Shown piece by piece: positions 8,302 to 17,226 of a DNA stretch of 52,175 nucleotides (within the stretch, counting starts at the first letter, position 1; the number at the start of each line of letters is the position of its first letter). The position numbers were made by a program, and so were the translations under genes. Source of the stretch: Sphingomonadales bacterium BRH_c3 (GTDB taxonomy: Bacteria > Pseudomonadota > Alphaproteobacteria > Sphingomonadales > Sphingomonadaceae); NCBI GenBank assembly GCA_001515985.1, contig LOET01000008.1, forward strand, positions 1 to 52,175, written 5' to 3'. The notes beneath the pieces were generated by a model. That model did not search any database and was not told the DNA's origin. It saw only the letters and a program-made list of their open reading frames with translations.

Positions 8302-9339
8302 CTACGCGGTTTCACGGGCTATCAAATGTGGTGGCAAAACCAGGCTTTCAGTATCCACGCCGGCAAGCCTCCGCAGGAGCAAATCTACAAGGCCTTTAGC
8401 TCCTGCGGCAATATCCTGTCTCACAGTCGTAAGCGGCGGGACCGTCTGGCTCGCGATCGGTAGATCGTCGAAGCCGATCACTTTCACAGAATTTGGCACC
8501 GACACTCCACGCTCTCGAAGCTCTCTCAAGCAAGCAACCGCTACAGCGTCGGTGGCCGCAAAGATTCCGTCGACCTTGCCTTCGATCTCGCTCAAATGCT
8601 CCGCGATCTCTCCGTTCATGCGATCAGCCGAAAGATGTGTAGGCAGCGCGCGGATCGGGATCGACATTCGATCGGCGATTTCTTTCGCACCGGCAAATCG
8701 GGCTGCGAACTCGATCGGTTCGGTATCGCCCAGAAAGGCAAGGCTTCTGGCCCCTGCGGCAATCAGCCTTTCAGCGGCGAGCTTGCCGCCGAGCCGGTTG
8801 TCACTGCCGACAACGCAGTGGCGCTGCCCCTCCTGGTGGTTGCCCCAAACAACCATTGGCAAATATCCATCGGCAATCTCCTCGATCCGGTCGAACTGGT
8901 CGGACTGGCCGATCACAATCACGCCATCGACTATGCCGGAGCCGATAAAGCGATCTAGCCAATCCTCATCCTGTGCCGGGATCACGCGCCGCAGCATCAG
9001 ATCGTACCCCTTATCCGTGAGCTCATCGGCCAAATGGCCGAGCAGCGTCATGAAGAAGGTATCGGAAATCTGCTGATGCACATCGTGGCCTAGCGGAATG
9101 GCCACCCCTATCACGCCGGTCTTCTGCCTGCGCAGCTTGCTCGCCATCTGGTTGGGCCGGAACCCATGCTGTCGCGCAAGCGCTTCGATCTTTTCGCGCG
9201 TTTTGGCGTTGACCAGGCTCTTGCCTGCAAGTGCCCGCGATACCGTGCCCGGAGACACGCCTGCAAGCCTGGCCAGATCGGTAATGTTACGGACGGGCCG
9301 GCTGGTGTTTTCCGATTCAGGATGTTCGTGTTCAGACAT
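8302..9339 (-). CDS. LacI-family repressor of the sucrose locus
   Basis: LacI-family regulator of 345 residues. A hydrophilic lead of about 16 residues is followed by the helix-turn-helix NITDLARLAGVSPGTVSRAL, and then the sugar-sensor domain with VIGFDDLPIA and PPLTTVRQD near the end. Its ATG follows the TAA of the MFS permease gene with no base between, so the two are cotranscribed. The perfect palindrome at 10745-10760 with a central CG fits the operator type of this family. It is the likely repressor of both divergent transcripts, relieved by sucrose, fructose or a fructose phosphate. The effector is inferred. Confidence 0.9.
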   Translation of the reverse strand: MSEHEHPESENTSRPVRNITDLARLAGVSPGTVSRALAGKSLVNAKTREKIEALARQHGFRPNQMASKLRRQKTGVIGVAIPLGHDVHQQISDTFFMTLLGHLADELTDKGYDLMLRRVIPAQDEDWLDRFIGSGIVDGVIVIGQSDQFDRIEEIADGYLPMVVWGNHQEGQRHCVVGSDNRLGGKLAAERLIAAGARSLAFLGDTEPIEFAARFAGAKEIADRMSIPIRALPTHLSADRMNGEIAEHLSEIEGKVDGIFAATDAVAVACLRELRERGVSVPNSVKVIGFDDLPIASQTVPPLTTVRQDIAAGAKGLVDLLLRRLAGVDTESLVLPPHLIARETA

Positions 9340-10674
9340 TTAGCTTGCAATCGGTTCTTGCTCACGCGGTACGCGATGTCCAGCGTCAACAAACAGCGTT
9401 GCTATCGCCCCGGCAATCATCAGCATCCCGCCCAGCATCAGGACATTGCGCGGATCACCGCCTAGTATCGGGTTGTAGATCAGCGGCATCGTCAATGTCT
9501 GGATCAACATGGGAATGACAATGAACATGTTGAAGATGCCCATATAAACTCCATTGCGTTCAGCCGGGATGGAATCCGCCAGCATCACATAGGTATTCCC
9601 CATCATTCCGGCCCAGCCGATCCCGATCCCCAGCATCAGCACGAACAATGCGGCCGGCGTTTCAACCCCGGGCAACATCAGCATGGCCGTGCCCGATGCA
9701 GTCAAGCAGGCCGCATGTACCAGCCTTGCGCCGAGCCGGGCAACGATCGGGATCAGCGCAAGTGCACCGACAAAGGCGATGAAATTATAGAACGCACCGG
9801 CTTGCTGAGTGGTGAGCGTCGCCTCCCTGAACGCGGCGCTTGACGGGTCACTGGTATCGTAAAGAGCCCGGCCAACGGCAAAGGTCACATATTGCCAATA
9901 GGCAAACATTGCGTACCACTGACACAGCATGGCCACGGCAAGTTGTCGCATTGGCCTGGGCATGTCGCGGATGGCGTCGCCGATCTCGGTCAATGTGGCT
10001 TTGACAGTCATCGGCTTACTTTCGAGCACATCCTTTTCGTCATCGGTCATCGGCAACTCAGGAACACGCCACACCGACCAGACGATTGTCGAGATCGACA
10101 GGATCGCTCCGATCGTGAAGGCGATGCGTACGATAACCGGTATCCCATTATCGTCGAGAACGTCGCGGGCGACGAACGCGGTCAGCAAAGTCGGAGCGAG
10201 ATAGGAAAGCGTCTGTGCAAGGCCAGTAAATGCGCTTTGTGTGAGGAATCCCATAGAGCGCTGGTCGGGCAACAGCCGATCGGCAACATAGGCGCGGTAG
10301 GGCTCCATTGTGATGTTGTTGCCTGCATCGAGTATCCAGAGCAGCGAAGCTGCCATCCACAGCGTGCTCGAATAAGGCATCAGGAAAAGGCTGATCGTGC
10401 AAATGATCGCGCCGATCAGGAAATAGGGCGTACGGCGGCCATAGCGCGAATTGGTGCGATCGCTCATCGCCCCCACGATCGGCTGGATGATGAGGCCGGT
10501 CATCGGCCCAGCCAACCACAGCAGCGGCATGGTAGCCTCGTCTGCGCCAAGGAAACCATAGATCGGCCCCATGTTGGCCTGCTGCAGCCCGAAACTGAAC
10601 TGAAGGCCGAAAAAGCCGATATTCATTTCGATGATTCGCAGCAGTGAAAGCCGTGGTTTTCCGGCAGTTTGCAT
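9340..10674 (-). CDS. MFS sucrose/maltose-type proton symporter
   Basis: Permease of 444 residues with about 12 membrane spans. It belongs by appearance to the SLC45/GPH-like sucrose transporter branch: FGLQFSFGLQQANMGPIYGFLG in span 1 (only the general pattern is conserved), GPMTGLIIQPIVGAMSD, and the loop motif RYGRRTPYF. Proteins of this type import intact sucrose or maltose with protons, as proposed for the Xanthomonas and Caulobacter homologues. The ATG at 10674 has AGAGGG about nine bases upstream; an ATG at 10701 is less likely. It forms an operon with lacI and is divergent from the receptor and GH68 genes, which supports sucrose as the substrate. Confidence 0.88.
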   Translation of the reverse strand: MQTAGKPRLSLLRIIEMNIGFFGLQFSFGLQQANMGPIYGFLGADEATMPLLWLAGPMTGLIIQPIVGAMSDRTNSRYGRRTPYFLIGAIICTISLFLMPYSSTLWMAASLLWILDAGNNITMEPYRAYVADRLLPDQRSMGFLTQSAFTGLAQTLSYLAPTLLTAFVARDVLDDNGIPVIVRIAFTIGAILSISTIVWSVWRVPELPMTDDEKDVLESKPMTVKATLTEIGDAIRDMPRPMRQLAVAMLCQWYAMFAYWQYVTFAVGRALYDTSDPSSAAFREATLTTQQAGAFYNFIAFVGALALIPIVARLGARLVHAACLTASGTAMLMLPGVETPAALFVLMLGIGIGWAGMMGNTYVMLADSIPAERNGVYMGIFNMFIVIPMLIQTLTMPLIYNPILGGDPRNVLMLGGMLMIAGAIATLFVDAGHRVPREQEPIAS

Positions 10675-10714
10675 GATCAGATCCCTCTCTCGCACCAGCA
10701 TTCCCCTGGCGTTG

Positions 10715-10730
10715 TGTCATTTTCGTGACA
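10715..10730. promoter_or_regulatory. Short inverted repeat near the permease promoter
   Basis: TGTCA and TGACA are separated by six bases (TTTTCG) 41 bp upstream of the permease start. The spacing resembles a CRP/FNR-type half-site pair, but the arms are only five bases. It may be a regulator site or part of a -35 element; no firm call is possible. Confidence 0.25.
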
Positions 10731-10744
10731 TAGAACACCCGCAA

Positions 10745-10784
10745 TTGCAAACGTTTGCAACTTTGTTATTGCAATCGTTTGCAT
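10745..10784. promoter_or_regulatory. Tandem LacI-type operators of the sucrose locus
   Basis: TTGCAAACGTTTGCAA at 10745-10760 is a perfect 16-bp palindrome with a central CG, typical of LacI-family operators. A second, imperfect copy, TTGCAATCGTTTGCAT, lies at 10769-10784. The centres are 24 bp apart, a little over two helical turns, so two dimers could bind on nearly the same face. Both lie between the divergent permease (start 10674) and receptor (start 10848) genes and would control both. Confidence 0.8.
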
Positions 10785-10847
10785 TGGAATTATTCCTTGT
10801 CGCGAATCGCGCATTGATGGTGCGAGCCAATGAGGAGAGTTTTTGCC

Positions 10848-13319
10848 ATGAAGTTTCGTCACGCTCTGGCTTTCGGCGTTGCGCTGAATGCCATTTCGAC
10901 CCCTGCCTTCGCGCAGGATCAGTCCCCCGCCGCTAATGCCGATTCGACGCAAGAGGACAATGTCATCATCGTCACTGGTGTGGCCCGCAGCCAGAACCGC
11001 CTCGAAAGCTCGGTATCCATCAGCGCAGTCAGCGCAGAATCGATTGCCAATTTGAACCCGCGATCTTCCGCTGACCTCATTCGCCAGATCCCGGGTATTC
11101 GATCAGAGGCTTCAGGCGGTGAAGGCAATGCCAATATTGCGGTACGCGGCATTCCCGTGTCGACCGGCGGTGCGCGCTATATCCAGCTTCAGGAAGATGG
11201 ACTGCCGGTTCTAGAGTTCGGCGACATCATTTTCGGCAATGCTGACAATTTCGTTCGCGCAGATCGCAATATTGCGCGGGTTGAAGCGATCCGCGGCGGT
11301 TCGGCATCGACATTTGCTTCGAACTCACCCGGCGGCATCATCAACTTCATCTCCAAGACGGGCACCCAGGAAGGCGGCGCCATCCAGGGAACGGTTGGTG
11401 TGGATTTCGAGACCTACCGCCTCGACTTCGATTATGGCTCAAGCCTCAGCGAAGATACCTATTTCCACGTCGGCGGTTTCTACCGCACTGGCGAAGGTGC
11501 CCGCGACACCGGCTTTAACGGCAGTAACGGCGGCCAGATCAAGGCAAACCTGACCAAGGAATTTGACAGCGGCTTCGTCCGCTTCTCCGCCAAATATCTG
11601 GATGACAGCACGCCCACGATCCTGCCCCAGCCCGTGTTCGTCGGTGGGACTGACAGCAATCCCGATTTCAATGCGATCCCAAATTTCGATCCGCGCCGGG
11701 ATTCGCTTTACAGCCGCTTCATCACCAACGCGGTCACGCTGGATGGGGACAACAACCCCACCTCGTTCAATTTCAATGATGGCCTGTCGGTCAAGTCCAA
11801 GGCTTTCGGCGTCGAAGCCGAGGTCGAGTTCGCCCCCGGCTGGACGCTCAACAACAAATTCCGCTTTGCTGACAATTCGGGCAGCTTCCTCTCGCCCTTC
11901 CCGGCAAGCGCCGGAGATGCCCAGTCTATCGCTGATGGAATTGGCGGCGCGGGCTCAAGCATTGTTTTCGCAAGCGGGCCCAACTCCGGCTCGGTTGCTG
12001 ACCCTGCCCTCATCGGCGGCAATGGCCTGCTGACCAATGTCGTGGTGTTCAACGTCCGGCTCAACAGCCTCGACAACATTACCAACGACATGCGCGTGTC
12101 GAAGGATTTCGACTTCGGTGGTGGTTCAGCCAGCTTCACGGCCGGCTTCTACGCATCGCGTCAGGACGTGAACACTGACTGGCTATGGACTTCGCACGTC
12201 CAGACGGTTGAGGGTGACGGAAACGCCGTGCTGGTCGACATCCTCGATGCGAATGGCGATCCCGTGACACAGAACGGCGTCGTGGGATTTGGGGCCAGCT
12301 TCTTCGGCAACTGCTGCCGCCGCAATTACGATGTTCGCTACGACACATATGCGCCCTTCGCTTCGCTCTCGCTCGAACTTGATCGCCTTACCCTCGATGG
12401 CAGCATCCGCTATGATTTCGGCGAGGCTGACGGCACGATCACCGGGTCGGACAGCGGCTTTGGCATTGGCCTGACGAGTTTCGATTTCAACAATGACGGC
12501 GTGATCGATCCAGCTGAGGCGCAAACCGGCGTCTTGCCGCTGACCGATGCGCGCCCGGTCAATTACGACTACGATTTCTTCTCGTTCTCGCTGGGTGCGA
12601 ACTATCTGCTCACCGATGATCTCTCGATCTTCGCGCGTTACAGCCAGGGCGGGCGCCATACGGCAGACCGGAGCCTGTTCTCACCTGCGGTAAGCGCAGT
12701 CGATGGCGATACGCCCGGCGGTGACGGCGGGGTGATTGCAGACGTCAATCAGATGGAGGCAGGCCTGAAGTACCAGGGTGGAGGTGCCTCGCTTTATGCC
12801 ACCGCCTTCTACGCCGAAACGAGCGAAACCAATGTCGAGATCGCGCCACTCGTGCTCACAGACACGGACTATGAAGCATTCGGTATCGAGCTCGAAGGCG
12901 CTTACAGAATGGGGCCGTTCTCGATTTCGGCCGGTGCAACCTGGACGGATTCCGAAATCAAGCGGGCGCTCGACGCCAGCGTTGTCGGTAATACTCCTCG
13001 GCGCCAGGCTGACTTCGTCTATCAGGCCACTGCACAATATGAAGATGACTTCATCACGGCTGGCCTGAATGCCATCGGCACGACCGACAGTTTCGCGCAG
13101 GATTCCAACCAGCTGAAATTGCCGGGCTATACGCAGGTCAACGCCTTCCTTGCGGTGCGACCGCTTGAACGGCTTGAACTGTCGCTCAACGCGAATAACC
13201 TCTTCAATGAATTCGGCTATACCGAAGCGGAAGAGGGCTCAATTCCGGCCAACGGGATCGTGCGCGCGCGTTCCATCGCCGGTCGTACGATTTCGGCTTC
13301 GGTCCGCGTCAATTTCTGA
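10848..13319 (+). CDS. TonB-dependent outer-membrane receptor (sucrose locus)
   Basis: Receptor of 823 residues. The signal peptide is MKFRHALAFGVALNA onward with cleavage after AFA, at about residue 21. A TonB-box-like DNVIIVTG follows at about residue 37, then a plug domain with IPGIR and VEAIRGGSASTFASNSPGG, and a long barrel ending in ASVRVNF with a terminal phenylalanine as expected. The start at 10848 is backed by GAGGAG ten bases upstream. It is the first gene of the plus-strand transcript, under the tandem operators, and is followed by a strong terminator before the GH68 gene. It probably imports sucrose or small fructans across the outer membrane, a role like that of SuxA in Xanthomonas. 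The substrate is inferred from the neighbours. Confidence 0.92.
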   Translation: MKFRHALAFGVALNAISTPAFAQDQSPAANADSTQEDNVIIVTGVARSQNRLESSVSISAVSAESIANLNPRSSADLIRQIPGIRSEASGGEGNANIAVRGIPVSTGGARYIQLQEDGLPVLEFGDIIFGNADNFVRADRNIARVEAIRGGSASTFASNSPGGIINFISKTGTQEGGAIQGTVGVDFETYRLDFDYGSSLSEDTYFHVGGFYRTGEGARDTGFNGSNGGQIKANLTKEFDSGFVRFSAKYLDDSTPTILPQPVFVGGTDSNPDFNAIPNFDPRRDSLYSRFITNAVTLDGDNNPTSFNFNDGLSVKSKAFGVEAEVEFAPGWTLNNKFRFADNSGSFLSPFPASAGDAQSIADGIGGAGSSIVFASGPNSGSVADPALIGGNGLLTNVVVFNVRLNSLDNITNDMRVSKDFDFGGGSASFTAGFYASRQDVNTDWLWTSHVQTVEGDGNAVLVDILDANGDPVTQNGVVGFGASFFGNCCRRNYDVRYDTYAPFASLSLELDRLTLDGSIRYDFGEADGTITGSDSGFGIGLTSFDFNNDGVIDPAEAQTGVLPLTDARPVNYDYDFFSFSLGANYLLTDDLSIFARYSQGGRHTADRSLFSPAVSAVDGDTPGGDGGVIADVNQMEAGLKYQGGGASLYATAFYAETSETNVEIAPLVLTDTDYEAFGIELEGAYRMGPFSISAGATWTDSEIKRALDASVVGNTPRRQADFVYQATAQYEDDFITAGLNAIGTTDSFAQDSNQLKLPGYTQVNAFLAVRPLERLELSLNANNLFNEFGYTEAEEGSIPANGIVRARSIAGRTISASVRVNF

Positions 13320-13332
13320 CCGGACGAGGACT

Positions 13333-13374
13333 GGGCCGACCGGATTCCTCCCTTCCGGTCGGCCCTTATTTTTT
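13333..13374 (+). terminator. Strong intrinsic terminator between receptor and GH68 genes
   Basis: GGGCCGACCGGA (13333-13344) pairs with TCCGGTCGGCCC (13354-13365) as a perfect 12-bp stem with a 9-base loop, followed by TTATTTTTTCT. It lies 13 bases after the receptor stop and only 26 bases before the GH68 start, leaving little room for a separate promoter. Readthrough expression of the enzyme genes is therefore likely. Confidence 0.88.
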
Positions 13375-13399
13375 CTGACGCTTTGACTAGGGTGCTGGA

Positions 13400-14515
13400 A
13401 TGACCACAGCCTGGACCGCCGATTGCGTGCGGAAAATCGATCTGCAGCATGCGTCGCGCGTGCCGGTCATTCACTCAGTCGGCCGATCCGAACTCGATCC
13501 TGACCGCGTCTATTGGGACATGTGGCCGATCCAGGATCTGGATGGGCGCATCGCGAACCTTGGCGGCCGCGAATTATGGATGGCGCTGTCTGCTCCAAGG
13601 CGTGACGATCCTGCACTTCGCCACTTCGAAGCGAAGATTCGCTTGCTCGAACGGTTGGGCGATTGCTGGATCGATCGGGGCGATGCATTGCCAGAATTTC
13701 CGGTTGATTATGAGCGCGAATGGGCAGGCTCGGCGGTGAGCGATGGCACCAACGTAACGCTATATTTCACCGCCGCCGGAACCAGCGATCGCCCGGGGGG
13801 CTATCAGCAGCAACTGGTCGAAACCCGTGCCCAGATCGGCGCAGACGGGTTGCCGAAGAACTGGACCCTGCCGCAGCGGTCGGTAACCGCAGATTCCGAA
13901 TTCTACATGCCTGCCAACGCGCACGAGGGCGAGGCTGGCAAGATCAAGGCCTTCCGCGATCCGGCATATTTTCGCGACTCTGCGGACGGAAAGGAATATC
14001 TCATCTTCACGGCCTCGCTCGCCGGGTCAAAGAGCGCCTACAATGGCGCGGTCGGCATCGCACGCCGAAGCGCCGATGGCTGGCAGCTGATTGCCCCGCT
14101 GATCCACGCCGATGGAGTCAACAACGAACTTGAGCGCGCCCATGCGGTTTTCCATGACGGACGCTATTACGTGTTCTGGGTTACCCAGAGCGCCACATTC
14201 GCGCCGGACCTGCAGCATGCGCCCACCGGGCTCTATGGGATGGTGGCGGACAATCTGCTGGGGGACTATAGGCCGCTCAACGGCTCTGGTCTCGTGATTG
14301 CCAATGCCGAAGAAGAACCGTTGCAAAGCTACAGCTGGTTCGTCACGAAAGAGCTGTTGGTATCAAGCTTTGTCGACTTTTATGGATTGAAGGGCAGGCC
14401 CTTGCCAGGACAGGCGCATGAGGCGAGCAGATTCTTCGGCGGTGCGCCCGCTCCCTTGCTGCAGCTGTGCATCGATGGTGATCGATGCAATTTGGCCAAG
14501 CCGGATTTGACATGA
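13400..14515 (+). CDS. GH68 sucrose-cleaving enzyme (levansucrase/invertase family)
   Basis: Family 68 glycoside hydrolase of 371 residues, which splits sucrose and may transfer fructose to water or to fructan. The catalytic triad is readable against Bacillus SacB: nucleophile Asp40 in VYWDMWPIQD, transition-state stabiliser Asp187 in FRDP, and acid/base Glu245 in ELERAH. There is no signal peptide. With a sucrose-type permease and fructokinase in the same locus, it most likely acts in the cytoplasm as an invertase and not as a secreted levansucrase. Some sphingomonad relatives (Zymomonas) export GH68 enzymes without a classical signal, so location is not settled. It overlaps the fructokinase gene by ATGA, showing translational coupling. 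Confidence 0.9.
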   Translation: MTTAWTADCVRKIDLQHASRVPVIHSVGRSELDPDRVYWDMWPIQDLDGRIANLGGRELWMALSAPRRDDPALRHFEAKIRLLERLGDCWIDRGDALPEFPVDYEREWAGSAVSDGTNVTLYFTAAGTSDRPGGYQQQLVETRAQIGADGLPKNWTLPQRSVTADSEFYMPANAHEGEAGKIKAFRDPAYFRDSADGKEYLIFTASLAGSKSAYNGAVGIARRSADGWQLIAPLIHADGVNNELERAHAVFHDGRYYVFWVTQSATFAPDLQHAPTGLYGMVADNLLGDYRPLNGSGLVIANAEEEPLQSYSWFVTKELLVSSFVDFYGLKGRPLPGQAHEASRFFGGAPAPLLQLCIDGDRCNLAKPDLT

Positions 14516-15387
14516 CTGAAACTGGCCAGAAGCTGTTGGGAGCGATTGAGGCGGGCGGCACGAAATTCGTTCTTGCTGTGGGTCTTTCGCCGTCGGACAT
14601 CACCGCCCGGCATACAATACCAACCCGCGACCCGGCGACCACCCTGGCACAAGCTGCTGAATGGTTTGAAGGCCAGGGCAATCTTGGCGCTCTCGGCATT
14701 GCCAGCTTTGGCCCAGTCGAGCTCGACAGAACGTCGCCTGAATGGGGGCACATCACAAGCACTCCCAAACCAGGCTGGGCGAATTGCGACATTGCCGGGT
14801 ATTTTTCCGAGCGGCTTGGCGTGCCAATCGGATTCGATACTGACGTAAACGCTGCGGCACTTGCAGAATACAAGTACCGTCCATGCAAGAATGCGACGTC
14901 ACTCGCGTATGTCACTGTCGGAACCGGCATCGGCGGAGGTCTGGTGATCGATGGACAACCGGTTCATGGTGCAGCCCACCCCGAAATGGGGCACATATAC
15001 CCGCAGCGCCATCCAACCGACCAGCAGTTCGACGGTATCTGCCCACATCACGGCGATTGCCTGGAAGGACTGGCGAGCGGGCCGGCAATCAAGGCCCGCT
15101 GGGGCGAATCATTGTCGCAGCTTCCTTCAGATCACGAGGCGCACGAGATAGTCGCCGCCTATCTGGCGCAGCTTTGCCATACCCTTATTGCCATTTCGGC
15201 AGTAGAGCTCGTCGTGCTCGGCGGCGGGGTTATGAAGACAAACCGTCTGCTGGAGCTGATCAATGCGCGAGTGTCCGAACTGGGAGCGAGCTACTTCCCC
15301 GGACAGTCCAAGCACAGGATTGTTGCGCCGAGCTTGGGTGACGATGCCGGGATCATCGGAGCGCTAACCCTGGCGCGAACCGCTTGA
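14512..15387 (+). CDS. ROK-family fructokinase
   Basis: ATP-dependent fructokinase of 291 residues. It carries the phosphate-binding start GAIEAGGTKF at about residues 9-18, the ROK segment GHIYPQRHP and a zinc-site region CPHHGDCLEGLASGPAI. The C-P-x-H-x-D-C form is typical of YdhR/GmuE-like fructokinases and unlike glucokinases. The start at 14512 overlaps the GH68 stop (ATGA); an in-frame ATG 27 bases upstream lies deeper in the GH68 gene. It traps the fructose released from sucrose as fructose 6-phosphate. No glucokinase is present in the locus, so glucose would be phosphorylated elsewhere. Confidence 0.9.
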   Translation: MTETGQKLLGAIEAGGTKFVLAVGLSPSDITARHTIPTRDPATTLAQAAEWFEGQGNLGALGIASFGPVELDRTSPEWGHITSTPKPGWANCDIAGYFSERLGVPIGFDTDVNAAALAEYKYRPCKNATSLAYVTVGTGIGGGLVIDGQPVHGAAHPEMGHIYPQRHPTDQQFDGICPHHGDCLEGLASGPAIKARWGESLSQLPSDHEAHEIVAAYLAQLCHTLIAISAVELVVLGGGVMKTNRLLELINARVSELGASYFPGQSKHRIVAPSLGDDAGIIGALTLARTA

Positions 15388-15846
15388 CGTCCGCTTTGGG
15401 GTACTAGGAAACTGAGACTTAACGCCTTGGACGAGGTGCAAGGTGTCGTCGGCCAAACGCCAACCACTCACCGCACCAGGCAATAAATGGAAAACGCGAA
15501 ACGGATTGGCCGGTTTCCTGGGTGTTGGCGGCCGGATGGGCGATCCGTTCCGCCTCAGTCGGCCACCAGTTGCAATCGGTGTGATAAAGCCCACGGGCTC
15601 TGGTATCGCCCGAGAACGTCAACGGCCGATACAATGCATCTAATGTGAGGCTCTCATCCTCACCGCGCTTGCTCAACCATGGTATAGTCCCGCTAACACC
15701 AATGTCCTGTTGATAGATCGGCTGCATCCTGACAACACGTGCCTATTGCGCGCCGAGTCCCAGCACGAAGAATTGCAAGCGAACCGGAAGATGTGTGAGA
15801 AAGTTTAGAGGTTCAGTGCCTCTCGCAGGCTAAGGTTATTTACCTG
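15388..15846. other. 459-bp stretch with no recognisable gene
   Basis: Short open frames exist on both strands, the longest on the minus strand at 15419-15727 (102 codons), but I recognise no protein in it and see no convincing ribosome-binding site. It may be a decayed gene or a junction scar. The last 60 bases probably hold the promoter of the PilZ gene. Confidence 0.5.
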
Positions 15847-16356
15847 ATGGGTAAATTCGTCCGTCCATTGAAAGGCGAAATTCAGCGGGAAAACCGCAGC
15901 GATGAGCGGCGCACGCTTCGTTTGTCGGCAAGGGTCTCCTCTTCAAGCGATTGGGCTCAGGTTCTGATCCATGATCTGTCCGAAACAGGTTTGATGTTCG
16001 AAACCTCTGCCAGGCTTGCGATCGGCGAAATTGTCTCTGTCGATTTGCCATATATCGGCAAGAGCGAGGCTAGAATCGTGCGGAAGGAAGGGGATACCCT
16101 GGGGTGCGAATTTTTAGTCCCCGTATCTCGAAAAACTGTAAGTGCTGCCTTGCTGCAGGCGTCCGGCGATCTGCGGGATAGCGAAATCGAGACGACCGTT
16201 GAGGAATTTCCAGTCGGTATCAAGCCAAGCCTTGAGGATCTGACAAAGTGGAGGCTGGACTTTGAACAAACCAAGGGGGCGCAGGGCTACAGACTTGTCG
16301 GCTTTCGGCAGGCACCCGATGGCATGACTATCGCCATGATAACGAAGACAAACTGA
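15847..16356 (+). CDS. PilZ-domain protein (probable c-di-GMP receptor)
   Basis: Protein of 169 residues with an N-terminal PilZ domain at about residues 15-95. It has the arginine motif (NRSDERRTLR) and the second half-motif DLSETGL (D/NxSxxG), which together bind cyclic di-GMP. The remaining 70 residues have no recognised domain. There is no membrane segment. It stands alone between the sucrose locus and the exopolysaccharide region; c-di-GMP often controls exopolysaccharide export, so a link is possible but unproven. The ribosome-binding site is weak (TAAGG, 14 bases upstream). Confidence 0.85.
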   Translation: MGKFVRPLKGEIQRENRSDERRTLRLSARVSSSSDWAQVLIHDLSETGLMFETSARLAIGEIVSVDLPYIGKSEARIVRKEGDTLGCEFLVPVSRKTVSAALLQASGDLRDSEIETTVEEFPVGIKPSLEDLTKWRLDFEQTKGAQGYRLVGFRQAPDGMTIAMITKTN

Positions 16357-16627
16357 TCAAGCTCGGCCCATTATTTCAAGTTCAGGGCTGCCAAAGCGAT
16401 TAGGCCATTTTCGAGGTTCGTCTGCGCGCATAATGCAATCAAGCGCTGTCAGACCAGCGGCTTCGCTGCCGCACCGCCCCCCTCTTTTGGATTATATCCG
16501 TTGTGGGACTGATCATGTTACGCTCTTTGTTATAGATATTCAGGGTGTGAGCCAGAGACATATCGTGCCTATTGAACCGGATGAGAACTGACCATGCGGT
16601 CTGAGCTTGTTTTGAGGGGTGACTGCG

Positions 16628-17053
16628 ATGAGTAACAATGAAGAGCAAGAACGCCGGCGAAGCTTGGCCGAGATTGAAGTTGATCTCATAAAGGCCGAGA
16701 ACGCATTCGCCGATGCCGATGCACGTTTCAAAAAAGCGCAGCATGATCGCCGTGAAGCGATCAACATGATCGACAAGCACCAAGTTGAGATGGATGAGTG
16801 CTTTATCGAATTGCGGCAGCGCAGTGTGCCAGGCTCGAAGTGGCGCCAAGAGTTTGGCGAATCCGCAGAGACATTAGTGCTTCATTCGGAGGACATCGTG
16901 TCAGGAGAAGCACGGCAAGCTTCGGGCGACGAACGCCTGACATCGGAGTTGACCAAGAAGGCTCTCGGCAGGGATTTCGATCGCTTGAGGGAGTCTGCCA
17001 ACTCAACGGCAGAAGACCCGGTGCTCAAAGTCGTTTCCGGCCCAAGAAGGTAG
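16628..17053 (+). CDS. Small coiled-coil protein of unknown function
   Basis: Charged protein of 141 residues that I do not recognise. Residues 5-60 are heptad-like and rich in Glu, Lys, Arg and Ala, suggesting a coiled coil. There is no signal peptide or membrane span. The ATG at 16628 is preceded by GAGGGG at 8-9 bases, a good ribosome-binding site. The upstream 270 bases are more AT-rich than the surroundings. No partner is evident from the neighbours, a PilZ protein and a cell-wall hydrolase. Confidence 0.65.
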   Translation: MSNNEEQERRRSLAEIEVDLIKAENAFADADARFKKAQHDRREAINMIDKHQVEMDECFIELRQRSVPGSKWRQEFGESAETLVLHSEDIVSGEARQASGDERLTSELTKKALGRDFDRLRESANSTAEDPVLKVVSGPRR

Positions 17054-17226
17054 AGCCCTTCAAAGCTCCTGCCTTAGTCGTCGATGAACTGCATGGCGCG
17101 GCGTCATGGCTGGCCGCGCGAGATGTGATCATTATGGGGCCAAGCACTAACTCCAAAGCGCAATAGCGGTGCAACTGCGATGGATGGTAGACGTCAAGAC
17201 TTGCTTGATGTCGCATTGGGAGCCGA

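Noticed and set aside
9892-10647. Plus-strand open frame of 251 codons opposite the sucrose permease
   Set aside because: It is a shadow of a strong MFS gene; its composition is rich in His, Arg and Gln with no domain.
15419-15727. Minus-strand open frame of 102 codons in the gap after fructokinase
   Set aside because: No recognised domain, no convincing ribosome-binding site and no operon context; kept only as part of the non-coding entry.
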